From Bacillus coahuilensis m4-4 (GTDB taxonomy: Bacteria > Bacillota > Bacilli > Bacillales > Bacillaceae_K), in the NCBI RefSeq assembly GCF_000171615.1, contig NZ_ABFU01000006.3:1-37525 (forward strand): a stretch of 37,525 nt of DNA, written 5' to 3'. Below are positions 1 through 7,888 of the stretch, in pieces. Under the pieces are notes generated by a model. It had not been told where the DNA came from. It did not search any database and worked only from the letters and a program-made list of their open reading frames with translations. The position numbers and the translations under genes were made by a program. Each line of letters opens with the position of its first letter. Position 1 is the first letter of the stretch.

Positions 1-15
1 GTTCCGCTAAAAAGA

Positions 16-45
16 AGTCTTCACTTAGGTGAAGGCTCTTTTTTT
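16..45 (+). terminator. Intrinsic terminator of an upstream gene outside the window
   Basis: AGTCTTCAC and GTGAAGGCT pair around a TTAG loop and are followed by a run of seven T. It most likely ends a plus-strand gene lying left of the window. Confidence 0.75.
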
Positions 46-333
46 ATTTTGGTGCTTGTAAATACTAGAGACTGGCAATTACTCGAAATATATTATATTT
101 CTAATAAGAGCAATTTTTTTCATCTAAAAAACATTGAACTTATTTAATAATCTGTGTTTCTTTTTATAAATCTCTCATCCCTTTATCCTATCTATAAAAG
201 TCAGAGGGAACTCAATCTTAATTTATAGGGATAATTCCACAAAACCTACGGATACTATCTCTTAGAGTATTTACATAAGTAGGTTTGGTCAGTTGGAGTT
301 TTGTGGAGTTATTTAAAAAGGAGGGTTTTTATC
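46..333 (+). other. Non-coding leader of the fasciclin gene with nested inverted repeats
   Basis: No credible gene lies here. The 3' part is rich in complementary segments: CCACAAAAC (237-245) with GTTTTGTGG (298-306), AAACCTAC (242-249) with GTAGGTTT (279-286), and a small ATACT/AGTAT hairpin inside. The first two pairings share bases, so they exclude each other in part. Further upstream TTATCC/TATAAA segments (about 187-200) face TTTATA/GGATAA (about 222-234). I could not match this to a known riboswitch or T-box, and no clear promoter is visible. Confidence 0.4.
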
Positions 334-822
334 ATGAAAAAGAAGAGTTTTGTAGGATCTTTGTTAATGTTACTTATGATGATTGGGTTTACGACTGGTG
401 TGTTGGCTGGAGAAGAACAAAAGGATATAGTAGATACAGCAGTTGAAGCAGGAGACTTTACTACTTTAGCAGCTGCACTAGAGAAGGCTGGTTTGGTGGA
501 AACGTTAAAGGGTGAAGGTCCTTTTACTGTATTTGCTCCTACTGACGAGGCTTTTGAAAAGCTGCTTAAAGAGTTAAACATTACAGCAGAAGAGTTGTTA
601 GCTAGAGATGATTTAAAGACAATTTTACTCTATCATGTTGTTCCAGGAAAAGTATTATCAACGGATTTAAAGGATGGGCAAGAAGTTGAAACATTAGCGA
701 AAGAGGACGTAGAAATTTCTCTAGATCCTGTAAAGGTGAATGATTCTAGCGTAGTGAAGGCAGATATTGAAGCTTCAAACGGCGTGATTCATGTCATTGA
801 CAGTGTATTAATTCCTGATTAA
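334..822 (+). CDS. Secreted fasciclin (FAS1) domain protein
   Basis: The product is 162 aa: a signal peptide and one FAS1 domain. Residues 1-25 have a lysine-rich start, a hydrophobic core and a VLA cleavage site, so the protein should be exported. The FAS1 hallmarks are visible: the H1 segment [16 protein letters not shown], the YHVVPGKV segment, and the H2 segment near the C-terminus, [16 protein letters not shown]1 domains usually mediate adhesion or matrix contacts; the ligand here is unknown. The start at 334 follows AAGGAGGG with good spacing, whereas a TTG at 301 in the same frame would add residues ahead of the signal peptide. No lipobox or wall anchor is seen. It is probably transcribed alone, since a terminator follows. 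Confidence 0.88.
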   Translation: MKKKSFVGSLLMLLMMIGFTTGVLAGEEQKDIVDTAVEAGDFTTLAAALEKAGLVETLKGEGPFTVFAPTDEAFEKLLKELNITAEELLARDDLKTILLYHVVPGKVLSTDLKDGQEVETLAKEDVEISLDPVKVNDSSVVKADIEASNGVIHVIDSVLIPD

Positions 823-855
823 TGGTTTATTTCCTGCTCATGTGAATACTAAGTA

Positions 856-888
856 ACTGGTGTCGTCTTACTAGACACCAGTTTTTTT
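856..888 (+). terminator. Intrinsic terminator after the fasciclin gene
   Basis: A perfect 9-bp stem, ACTGGTGTC (856-864) with GACACCAGT (874-882), is followed directly by seven T. Confidence 0.85.
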
Positions 889-1200
889 GTGTTTGGCTTA
901 ATTAAAACTTATTGAGGTTATATGCTAATTTTCAGCAAGTGATTGAAGCGAAATGGTGAAGACTTCTAGAAAGCGTTAAAGCACTTTCTACGTGCGGTGC
1001 CTATTCTGTGAACCGTATTCAATGTCCTGTTGAAATCAAGTACCGTTGTTTAATAGAGACAATTAAGTTCACAGTCAACAAACTATCACTTAATTCTAAA
1101 CAGTTATGAAATTCTGTATAAAGATACAAAAAGTTGTCGAGTTGAGTCACGGCGTAGTTTCCCCTTACAATAAAGGAAGAGAAGAATAGGGGGAATGACA
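889..1200 (+). promoter_or_regulatory. Intergenic region with a possible rocF promoter
   Basis: No gene is supported here. A weak sigma-A-like promoter may be TTGAGT (1142-1147), an 18-bp spacer and TACAAT (1166-1171), about 30 bp before rocF. CTGTGAAC (1006-1013) and GTTCACAG (1067-1074) form a perfect 8-bp inverted repeat that could be an operator or a structured RNA. I see no certain sigma-L promoter or RocR site. Confidence 0.35.
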
Positions 1201-2100
1201 ATGAATAAGAAAATTAGTATTATTGGAATGCCAATGGACTTAGGACAAACTCGACGTGGAGTGGATATGGGGCCGAGTGCTATTCGCTATGCTGGAATTG
1301 TTAACAGATTAGAAGCATTGGGCTATGAGATTGACGATAAGGGCGACATTGAAATTGGGCAAGCTGAAAGAGTTCAATCAGAAGATACAAACTTAAAGAA
1401 TTTGAAAGCGGTTACCGAAGCGAATGAAAAGCTCTGTACGTCTATTCAAAAAGTTATAGGGGAAGATTCCTTTCCATTAATCTTCGGAGGAGATCATAGT
1501 ATTGCGATTGGAACACTTGCGGGAGTATCAAAGTCGTATAATAATCTAGGGGTAATTTGGTATGATGCTCACGGTGATTTAAATACGGCAGAAACTTCTC
1601 CATCAGGTAATATTCATGGTATGCCTCTTGCTGCTAGCTTAGGAATAGGGCATGAAAGTTTAACTACTATCGGGGGATATGTAGGGAAAGTTCGTCCTGA
1701 AAATATCGTTATTATTGGAGCACGCTCATTAGATGAAGGTGAGAGAATTCTAATTAAAGAACGAGGAATTAAGGTGTATACGATGCATGAAATTGATCGT
1801 ATGGGAATGACAAAAGTGATGGAAGAAACGATAAAATATTTAAGTGGCCGTACAGACGGTGTTCATTTATCACTAGATTTAGACGGGTTAGATCCTCAAG
1901 ATGCTCCAGGAGTAGGTACGCCTGTTATCGGAGGCATCTCTTATAGAGAAAGTCACTTAGCGATGGAAATGCTAGCCGAGGCTGGATTAATTACGTCCGC
2001 TGAGTTTGTTGAGGTAAATCCTATTTTAGATGAAAAAAATAAAACGGCTTCAGTAGCCGTTGCATTAATGGGTTCATTATTCGGTGAGAAATTGTTATAG
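1201..2100 (+). CDS. rocF: Arginase
   Basis: The 299-aa protein is a cytoplasmic Mn-dependent arginase that hydrolyses arginine to ornithine and urea in arginine catabolism. The ureohydrolase metal motifs are all present: GGDHSIAIG, WYDAHGDLNT and SLDLDGLDP. The N-terminus (MNKKISIIGMPMDLG, then RRGVDMGPSAIRYA) is typical of Bacillus RocF, and the length matches the family. I chose the ATG at 1201 because the AGGGGGA site at 1187-1193 is too close to the ATG at 1195 and because family members start at this point. A short hairpin terminator follows. There is no neighbouring roc operon in view. Confidence 0.95.
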   Translation: MNKKISIIGMPMDLGQTRRGVDMGPSAIRYAGIVNRLEALGYEIDDKGDIEIGQAERVQSEDTNLKNLKAVTEANEKLCTSIQKVIGEDSFPLIFGGDHSIAIGTLAGVSKSYNNLGVIWYDAHGDLNTAETSPSGNIHGMPLAASLGIGHESLTTIGGYVGKVRPENIVIIGARSLDEGERILIKERGIKVYTMHEIDRMGMTKVMEETIKYLSGRTDGVHLSLDLDGLDPQDAPGVGTPVIGGISYRESHLAMEMLAEAGLITSAEFVEVNPILDEKNKTASVAVALMGSLFGEKLL

Positions 2101-2106
2101 TCTTCG

Positions 2107-2130
2107 AGCAGCTCTTAATGGGCTGCTTTT
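2107..2130 (+). terminator. Terminator after rocF
   Basis: AGCAGC (2107-2112) pairs with GCTGCT (2122-2127), followed by a short T run. The stem is modest. Confidence 0.6.
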
Positions 2131-2287
2131 AATGTCTTTTTGGTTGTACTTGGTTCAGTAGCTCGTCTAATTCTGTACTAATGCGTACCACCTTGTCATC
2201 TGAAAAAGAAGAGTGTAATGCTAGAGCTACCATCCTTGATCGATAATCTTCAATTTTATTTAATAAATCCATTTGTTGAGCCTTCAT
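2129..2287 (-). CDS. Spo0E-like aspartyl-phosphate phosphatase
   Basis: This 52-aa protein on the minus strand fits the small Spo0E family, whose members dephosphorylate Spo0A~P and delay sporulation. It is predicted to form two helices, and the second contains the family signature S-x-x-L-D (ISTELDELL). The start at 2287 has a strong AAAGGAGA site about eight bases upstream. A longer reading from 2350 would add an uncharacteristic hydrophobic stretch with no ribosome binding site. It lies convergent with rocF and nearly abuts it. Presence of this family supports a spore-forming host. Confidence 0.8.
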   Translation of the reverse strand: MKAQQMDLLNKIEDYRSRMVALALHSSFSDDKVVRISTELDELLNQVQPKRH

Positions 2288-2572
2288 CCCCAAATCTCCT
2301 TTGTCCTCTTTTGAAGTCAATGTACCCAATAATAGAAAAAAATTAAACATTTTGTCTTGTTTTTTGTTAAAATTAGGATGTAATTATGGAAATAACGAAC
2401 TTAATTCCTATCTACTTTTTTATAGATAGTTAAAAAGATTCCCCGGGGAAGATTATAATTTAGCATGAGGAACGTTTCCTTCAGGAGAAAGGTTACTTCA
2501 TTTTACATAAAAACTCTGTTCATTGGATTGGTAAGAGAAAGTTAAAATTAATAGGAACAAAGAAGAAAAAAA

Positions 2573-2601
2573 TGAAACCTTATTATAAGGTAAAACGTAT
2601 A
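2573..2601 (+). promoter_or_regulatory. SigW-dependent autoregulatory promoter of sigW-rsiW
   Basis: TGAAAC (2573-2578) and CGTATA (2596-2601) are separated by 17 bp, which fits the ECF sigma-W consensus (TGAAAC, about 16-17 bp, CGTA). It lies just upstream of the sigW ribosome binding site GGAGG (2621-2625), so sigW should activate its own operon. Confidence 0.85.
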
Positions 2602-2633
2602 ACAAGTAACCGCATAGAGCGGAGGTATAGAGA

Positions 2634-3197
2634 ATGGATGAATTGGTAAATAAAAGGATTAAACAAGTCCTTAAGGGAGACCAAAACGCTTTTGGGGAAA
2701 TCGTGGAGCTTTACAAAGATAAAGTCTTTCAAATTTGCTATCGAATGGTCGGGAACCGTCACGAAGCAGAAGATCTCGCTCAAGAAGCATTTGTTAGAGC
2801 GTATGTGAATATCCATACATTTCAACAGACACGGAAATTCTCTACGTGGTTATTCCGAATTGCGACGAATCTGTGTATCGATAGAATTCGAAAGAAGAAG
2901 CCAGACTATTATTTAGATGCTGAGGTGGCTGGAACTGAAGGGTTGACGCTATATTCGCAGGTCGCCGCTGAAGGGAAGTTACCAGAGGAAGAGGTAGAAA
3001 CACTGGAGATGGAGGAGCAATTGCAGCGTGAAATTTCTAAGCTTCCAGATAAGTACCGGTCGGTCATTATTTTGAAATATATAGAAGAATTGTCGCTACA
3101 AGAAATAAGTGATATTTTAGATTTACCTCTAGGAACGGTTAAAACCAGAGTGCATAGGGGTAGAGAGGCATTACGAAAACAACTAAAAACCATATAG
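2634..3197 (+). CDS. sigW: ECF RNA polymerase sigma factor SigW
   Basis: This 187-aa group IV sigma factor directs RNA polymerase to cell-envelope stress and antimicrobial-resistance promoters. Region 2 is visible in the N-terminal half (YRMVGNRHEAEDLAQEAFVR, then FSTWLFRIATNLCIDRIRKK), and region 4 in the C-terminal half (LPDKYRSVIILKYIEELSLQ, then EISDILDLPLGTVKTRVHRG). Length and sequence match Bacillus SigW. The gene is followed at 14 bp by its anti-sigma gene and preceded by its own promoter. Confidence 0.95.
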   Translation: MDELVNKRIKQVLKGDQNAFGEIVELYKDKVFQICYRMVGNRHEAEDLAQEAFVRAYVNIHTFQQTRKFSTWLFRIATNLCIDRIRKKKPDYYLDAEVAGTEGLTLYSQVAAEGKLPEEEVETLEMEEQLQREISKLPDKYRSVIILKYIEELSLQEISDILDLPLGTVKTRVHRGREALRKQLKTI

Positions 3198-3211
3198 TGA
3201 GGTGATGACTC

Positions 3212-3832
3212 ATGAGCAAATGTCCAGAACACATCATAGATTACATGCATGATTACTTAGATGATGATATCACTAAGGAGCATGAGAGTGCGTTAAAGGA
3301 ACACCTCCATTCTTGTTCTGATTGCAAAGAATATTTTCAGGATTTAAAAAAGGCGATTGCCCTAGTACAAAGTACATCCCATGTGAGTGCTCCAGTGAAT
3401 TTTACGGAGAGTGTCATGGCTCGTCTGCCTAAAGAAAAACGAAAGGTAGGGGTTGAGAGGTGGTTTAAAAATCATCCAATGCTCGTTGCTGCTGCCATCT
3501 TCTTTCTATTAATGGGAGGAAGCTTCATTTCTTCTTTTTCAAACCAAGACCAGCTAGCCTTTACTAATCATCCTGAGCTACGAGTAGAAGGACAAACCGT
3601 GATTGTGCCTGAAGGTGTTAGTATAGATCAAGATATTTTTGTGAAAAACGGAAATCTTATTATAGAAGGTCAAGTGAACGGAGATGTTCGAATCATCAAC
3701 GGGGAAGTAAGTGATGGAGAACAGTATTTAGCTTCTGCTGGAAAAGTGACAGGAAAAGTCGAGGTCATTGATCAAGCGTTCACATGGTTATGGGTACAGA
3801 TGAAAGATTTCTTTGGTTCATTGGTTAATTAA
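3212..3832 (+). CDS. rsiW: Anti-sigma-W factor RsiW
   Basis: This 206-aa single-pass membrane protein holds SigW inactive until it is cleaved. In Bacillus the route is PrsW, then RasP, then ClpXP. The N-terminal zinc anti-sigma domain has H31-x3-C35-x2-C38 plus C4. A transmembrane helix follows at about residues 90-108. The rest is extracytoplasmic, rich in beta-strand-like sequence. Its length is close to that of Bacillus subtilis RsiW. It is co-transcribed with sigW and followed by a terminator. Confidence 0.93.
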   Translation: MSKCPEHIIDYMHDYLDDDITKEHESALKEHLHSCSDCKEYFQDLKKAIALVQSTSHVSAPVNFTESVMARLPKEKRKVGVERWFKNHPMLVAAAIFFLLMGGSFISSFSNQDQLAFTNHPELRVEGQTVIVPEGVSIDQDIFVKNGNLIIEGQVNGDVRIINGEVSDGEQYLASAGKVTGKVEVIDQAFTWLWVQMKDFFGSLVN

Positions 3833-3845
3833 AACAATAAACGCG

Positions 3846-3874
3846 GCAATACCTTCAATGGTGTTGCTTTTTTT
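3846..3874 (+). terminator. Terminator of sigW-rsiW
   Basis: GCAATACC (3846-3853) pairs with GGTGTTGC (3860-3867; one G-T pair), followed by seven T. Confidence 0.85.
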
Positions 3875-3930
3875 ATAGGGAGGAAGTAGGAGGTTTCCAC
3901 TATACAATTTTCCATTGTCATAAAAGATTA

Positions 3931-3939
3931 TGGTATAAT
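3931..3939 (+). promoter_or_regulatory. Extended -10 promoter of cdaA-cdaR-glmM
   Basis: TGGTATAAT is a perfect extended -10 element. No -35 with a standard spacer is present. The candidate TTGTCA (3915-3920) lies only 13 bp away. It would drive the three-gene operon that starts at 4008. Confidence 0.65.
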
Positions 3940-4007
3940 GTGAAAGTTAGAAATCTTAAAGCCAGTAACACGGCTGACGCTTTCGATTATGTATTGGAGG
4001 ATGTAAG

Positions 4008-4847
4008 ATGCCGTTTTCAGAATACTTATTAGATATCAATATGTTAACTGTCTTTGTTGCCATTATAGACATCCTTCTTGTTTGGTATGTCATTTATAAG
4101 TTAATTATGCTTATTCGAGGAACAAAGGCTGTACAATTGTTAAAAGGAATATTTGTTATTTTAATTGTCCAAGGGGTCAGTAGTCTACTTGGGTTTCACA
4201 CGCTTTACTGGATGATGCAAGAGACCTTGCGTTGGGGGTTTTTAGGAGTGTTTATTATCTTCCAACCGGAGCTCAGAAGAGCCTTGGAGCAATTAGGTCG
4301 AGGAAAGCTGTTCTCTAGAACAGGTGGTCAAGAAGAGGAAGAGCAACTTCAAATGGTTGAGAATTTGACCAAAGCGGTTAGCTATTTAGCTAAAAGGCGT
4401 ATAGGGGCATTGATATCGATAGAACGTGAGACTGGAATGAGTGATTACATAGAAACAGGAATTCCAATGGATTCAACTATTTCATCTGAGCTACTTATTA
4501 ATATTTTTATCCCTAACACTCCTCTTCATGATGGAGCGGTAATCTTACAAAAAGACCGGATTGCAGCAGCAGCGTGCTATCTTCCGCTTTCAGAAAGTCC
4601 TTTTATATCAAAAGAGCTTGGAACTCGTCATAGAGCGGCCATTGGAATAAGTGAAGTGACGGATAGTGTTACAATCGTTGTGTCAGAAGAAACGGGTGCA
4701 ATCTCTGTTACTCGAAACGGCGATTTGTTCCGTGATTTATCAATTGATGACTTTGACGAGTTACTTAAGAAAGAACTGTTAGTGAATCGTCAAAAGATTA
4801 CTTCCTCAGCAAATTGGAAATGGGGAGGGAAAAAGAGCAATGGATAA
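4008..4847 (+). CDS. cdaA: Diadenylate cyclase CdaA
   Basis: This 279-aa membrane enzyme makes cyclic di-AMP from two ATP, an essential second messenger for potassium, osmolyte and cell-wall balance. The first 90 residues hold about three hydrophobic helices. The DAC domain follows, with the catalytic DGA motif at 175-177 (PLHDGAVIL) and the GTRHRA motif at 205-210. Start and length agree with Bacillus CdaA (YbbP). GGAGG precedes the ATG. It overlaps cdaR by 8 bp. The conserved cdaA-cdaR-glmM order couples c-di-AMP synthesis to peptidoglycan precursor supply. Confidence 0.96.
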   Translation: MPFSEYLLDINMLTVFVAIIDILLVWYVIYKLIMLIRGTKAVQLLKGIFVILIVQGVSSLLGFHTLYWMMQETLRWGFLGVFIIFQPELRRALEQLGRGKLFSRTGGQEEEEQLQMVENLTKAVSYLAKRRIGALISIERETGMSDYIETGIPMDSTISSELLINIFIPNTPLHDGAVILQKDRIAAAACYLPLSESPFISKELGTRHRAAIGISEVTDSVTIVVSEETGAISVTRNGDLFRDLSIDDFDELLKKELLVNRQKITSSANWKWGGKKSNG

Positions 4848-6081
4848 ATTTATGGATAGTGTTTGGTTTATGAGGATCGTCGCTTTATTGCTCGCCTTAT
4901 TGTTATTCATTACGGTTAAGTTTGATGACAGTGCATCCAAATCATTGTTTCAAAGTGCTTCATCAGAAGACATCGAAGTGATTGAGGATGTCCCTTTAGA
5001 AGCGTATTATGATTCAGAAAATCTTGTTGTAACTGGATTGCCGCAAACGGTTGATGTGACGATTTCGGGTCCAACAAATATTGTACAGTCGGCCAAAGCA
5101 TTAAAGGACTTTAGCGTATTCGTTGATTTAAATGAGTTAATAATCGGTGAGCATACGGTACAAGTACAATATGAAGATCTTTCAGAAAAGTTAGAGGTGA
5201 CGATTGATCCATCGTTCGTTACCGTAGATATTCAAGAAAAAATCTCAGTAGAATATACAGTGGAGCCTGAATTTAATGAAGAGTTATTAGAAGATGGGTA
5301 TGAACTTCGAGATTTGACTATATCACCAAATAAAGTGACGATTACAGGGGCTAAAAATGTGATTGACAAGATTGCCTTTGTAAGAGCAACGGTTGACCTT
5401 AAAGGTTCAATTAGCCAAACTGTTTCTAGAGCTGCACAAGTACAAGTATTAGATCAATCGCTATCAAAGTTAAATGTCCAAGTAGAACCTGAACTAGTAG
5501 ATATTACGATTAGTGTATTTAATCCACAAAAAGAGGTTGGATTAGAGGTAAATGAAGTAGGAACACTTCGTGAATCTCTACAAATCAAGGAAATTACTAC
5601 TTCACCAGAAAACATCACGATTTTTGGTAACCAAAGCATTCTCAATGGAATTTCTACTTTAAATGTAGACGTTGATCTTACGGACATAGAGGAAGATACT
5701 ACGATAGAGGTACCTGTTTCCCTTCCAGACGGGATAAATCAAAGCGAACCACAGGTCGTAGAGGTCATTATCGACGTTGAAGAGAAAGAAGAAAAAACAC
5801 TATTAGATATACCTATTGAAGTTAGGGGTGTGAGTGAAGGGAAAGAAGTGACCTTCCTCTCCCCCACTTCAGAAAGAACAAATCTAACGATTGTAGCGTT
5901 TCAGGAGGTATTAGACGGGCTTTCAGAAGAGGACTTCATTCTTTTTGTTGACCTTTCTCCCTATGAAGAAGAAGGAGAGTATGATGTGAACATAGAGGTG
6001 GATAGTCCAGAAGGAATTAACTGGACCTTAAAAGAAACAAGCGCAAAAATTACAATTGAAAATGAGAACAGTACAACATAA
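4840..6081 (+). CDS. cdaR: CdaA regulator CdaR (YbbR-domain protein)
   Basis: The 413-aa protein has one N-terminal membrane helix (about residues 8-25) followed by a long extracytoplasmic part made of repeated YbbR domains of about 80-90 residues, each with a V-x-V-x-G/S pattern such as VDVTISGPTNIV, VTITGAKNVI and ITIFGNQSIL. CdaR binds CdaA in the membrane and modulates its activity. The start overlaps the end of cdaA, indicating translational coupling, and glmM follows after 22 bp. Confidence 0.93.
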   Translation: MDKFMDSVWFMRIVALLLALLLFITVKFDDSASKSLFQSASSEDIEVIEDVPLEAYYDSENLVVTGLPQTVDVTISGPTNIVQSAKALKDFSVFVDLNELIIGEHTVQVQYEDLSEKLEVTIDPSFVTVDIQEKISVEYTVEPEFNEELLEDGYELRDLTISPNKVTITGAKNVIDKIAFVRATVDLKGSISQTVSRAAQVQVLDQSLSKLNVQVEPELVDITISVFNPQKEVGLEVNEVGTLRESLQIKEITTSPENITIFGNQSILNGISTLNVDVDLTDIEEDTTIEVPVSLPDGINQSEPQVVEVIIDVEEKEEKTLLDIPIEVRGVSEGKEVTFLSPTSERTNLTIVAFQEVLDGLSEEDFILFVDLSPYEEEGEYDVNIEVDSPEGINWTLKETSAKITIENENSTT

Positions 6082-6103
6082 ATGGTGAAGAAGGAGCGAT
6101 ATT

Positions 6104-7453
6104 ATGGGTAAGTATTTTGGAACAGATGGAGTGAGAGGGGTAGCCAATACTGAACTAACTCCTGAGCTTGCATTTAAATTAGGTCGATTGGGCGGTTATG
6201 TTTTAACAAAGGATTCAGAACGACCTAAAGTTATTATTGGACGAGATACACGAATCTCTGGACATATGCTAGAAGGAGCTTTAGTTGCGGGGTTACTATC
6301 GATTGGTGCAGAGGTTATGCGTTTAGGCGTCATTTCTACACCAGGAGTTGCATACTTAACAAAGGCTTTAGGAGCACAGGCGGGTGTAATGATTTCTGCA
6401 TCCCATAATCCTGTGGGAGACAATGGAATTAAATTCTTCGGGCCAGATGGGTATAAGCTATCTGATGATCAAGAAATAGAAATAGAAGGATTACTAGACC
6501 AAGATACAGATACTCTTCCACGCCCGATTGGTGCCGCTCTAGGACAGGTGAGCGACTATTTTGAAGGTGGACAAAAATATCTTCAATACTTAAAGCAAAT
6601 CGCAGACGAAGATTTCTCAGGCATTCATGTAGCATTAGACTGTGCTCACGGAGCTACGTCAACACTTGCGACTCACTTATTTGCAGACTTAGATGCTGAT
6701 CTTTCCACTATGGGGGCATCACCAAATGGTCTAAACATTAATGATGGTGTCGGATCTACTCACCCAGAGCCACTTGCTGAGCTTGTGAAAGAAAAGGGAG
6801 CAGATGTTGGGTTAGCGTTTGATGGTGATGGTGACCGATTAATTGCAGTGGATGAGAATGGAGAGATTGTGGACGGTGACCAAATCATGTTCATCTGTGC
6901 TAAATTCTTAAAAACAGAAGCACGTCTAAAGCAATCGACTGTTGTATCTACTGTCATGAGTAACCTAGGCTTTTATAAAGCATTAGAAGAAGTAGGAATC
7001 GAAAGCGTTCCGACAGCTGTTGGTGATCGCTATGTTGTGGAGGAAATGAAGAAAAACGGATATAACCTAGGCGGAGAGCAATCTGGTCATATCATTTTCC
7101 TTGATTACAACACAACAGGTGATGGTCTTTTAACAGGACTTCAATTAGTAAATATTATGAAAGTAACTGGTAAAAAATTATCTGAACTGGCAGGAGAAAT
7201 GAAAAAGTTTCCTCAAAAGCTTGTCAACGTTCGAGTAACAGATAAGCACCGTGTTAAAGATAATGAAAAAGTAGCAAGCGTTATTTCTGAAGTAGAAGCA
7301 GAAATGAACGGAAATGGACGAGTATTAGTACGTCCTTCAGGTACAGAGCCGTTAGTACGCGTTATGGTAGAAGCGGCAACTGAAGAAGTGTGTGAAGAAT
7401 ATGTAACGCGCATTGCTGACGTTGTTCGTACTGAAATGGGCTTAGAAGAATAA
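6104..7453 (+). CDS. glmM: Phosphoglucosamine mutase GlmM
   Basis: The 449-aa cytoplasmic enzyme converts glucosamine-6-phosphate to glucosamine-1-phosphate on the route to UDP-N-acetylglucosamine. It has the N-terminal FGTDGVRG motif, the phosphoserine loop ISASHNP with catalytic Ser100, the Mg-binding DGDGDR loop at 240-245, and the C-terminal phosphate-binding [12 protein letters not shown]. Length is standard. GlmM also interacts with CdaA in Bacillus and lowers its activity. It closes the cda-glm operon and is followed by a strong terminator. Confidence 0.97.
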   Translation: MGKYFGTDGVRGVANTELTPELAFKLGRLGGYVLTKDSERPKVIIGRDTRISGHMLEGALVAGLLSIGAEVMRLGVISTPGVAYLTKALGAQAGVMISASHNPVGDNGIKFFGPDGYKLSDDQEIEIEGLLDQDTDTLPRPIGAALGQVSDYFEGGQKYLQYLKQIADEDFSGIHVALDCAHGATSTLATHLFADLDADLSTMGASPNGLNINDGVGSTHPEPLAELVKEKGADVGLAFDGDGDRLIAVDENGEIVDGDQIMFICAKFLKTEARLKQSTVVSTVMSNLGFYKALEEVGIESVPTAVGDRYVVEEMKKNGYNLGGEQSGHIIFLDYNTTGDGLLTGLQLVNIMKVTGKKLSELAGEMKKFPQKLVNVRVTDKHRVKDNEKVASVISEVEAEMNGNGRVLVRPSGTEPLVRVMVEAATEEVCEEYVTRIADVVRTEMGLEE

Positions 7454-7463
7454 GGTGTTAAAG

Positions 7464-7508
7464 TATGCATAAGAGGCACATGGAAAGCCTTTTATGCATA
7501 TTTTTATA
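7464..7508 (+). terminator. Terminator after glmM
   Basis: TATGCATAAGAGGC (7464-7477) pairs with GCCTTTTATGCATA (7487-7500) with one mismatch, followed by a T run at 7501. Confidence 0.9.
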
Positions 7509-7552
7509 GTAGCACTACAGATAGGAACAGGTTGCATATTCTTACATTTCTA

Positions 7553-7581
7553 TTGACGATGTTTTTTAAAAGGTGTAAGAT
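7553..7581 (+). promoter_or_regulatory. Sigma-A promoter of glmS
   Basis: TTGACG (7553-7558), a 17-bp spacer and TAAGAT (7576-7581) form a near-consensus promoter. It lies about 85 bp upstream of the ribozyme cleavage site, so the glmS leader should start near 7588. Confidence 0.85.
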
Positions 7582-7629
7582 AGGGATGTTTTCTTGAAAC
7601 TTTTTAGGGAAAACTGAAGAGACATTTAA

Positions 7630-7820
7630 AATGGAAAGGAGCATTGTTTAAACTAAACCCCAAAAGCGCCTGAACTAAGGAGTTGCCTTAGTTGACGAGG
7701 AGGAGGAGTATCGATCGTTCGGCGGATACCTCCCGACTGATATCGCGCAGTCGAATGGGTCATTTTAAAACATAGAGGTAACTTTATGCACAAAGAATGG
7801 ACTCACGCGAAACATCATAA
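7630..7820 (+). ncRNA. glmS ribozyme-riboswitch
   Basis: The leader matches the glmS self-cleaving riboswitch, which binds glucosamine-6-phosphate as cofactor, cuts the glmS mRNA and lowers GlmS synthesis. The conserved core is recognisable: AGCGCCTGAACT at the cleavage site (between 7665 and 7666), GTTGACGAGGAGG in the P2/P2.1 core, then TCGGCGGATACCTCCCGACT. A P4-like hairpin with arms CATAGAGG and ACTTTATG lies at about 7772-7788, followed by CACAAAGAA. The 3' limit is approximate. Confidence 0.95.
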
Positions 7821-7830
7821 ACTAAACAGA

Positions 7831-7868
7831 GATAAGGGGGCAAGTGCCCCCGTACTTGCCTCCTTATC
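7831..7868 (+). promoter_or_regulatory. Strong hairpin between the glmS ribozyme and the glmS ribosome binding site
   Basis: The arms 7831-7845 and 7854-7868 pair almost perfectly (GATAAGG with CCTTATC, GGCAAGT with ACTTGCC). No T run follows, so it is not a standard terminator. It ends a few bases before the AAAGGAGG site and could shape translation or the stability of the cleaved mRNA. Confidence 0.6.
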
Positions 7869-7888
7869 CTTAAAGGAGGACTATCACC

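Noticed and set aside
180..306. T-box leader upstream of the fasciclin gene
   Set aside because: The conserved T-box sequence and a following terminator are missing, and the gene is not an amino-acid or tRNA synthetase gene.
2129..2350. Longer 73-aa reading of the Spo0E-like gene
   Set aside because: The extra 21 residues are not typical of the family and lack a ribosome binding site, while 2287 has a strong one.
2442..2449. CCCCGGGG palindrome upstream of sigW
   Set aside because: Too short to assign; it lies outside the recognised SigW promoter and has no T run.
3915..3939. TTGTCA as the -35 of the cdaA promoter
   Set aside because: It is only 13 bp from TATAAT. The TGGTATAAT extended -10 explains the promoter better.
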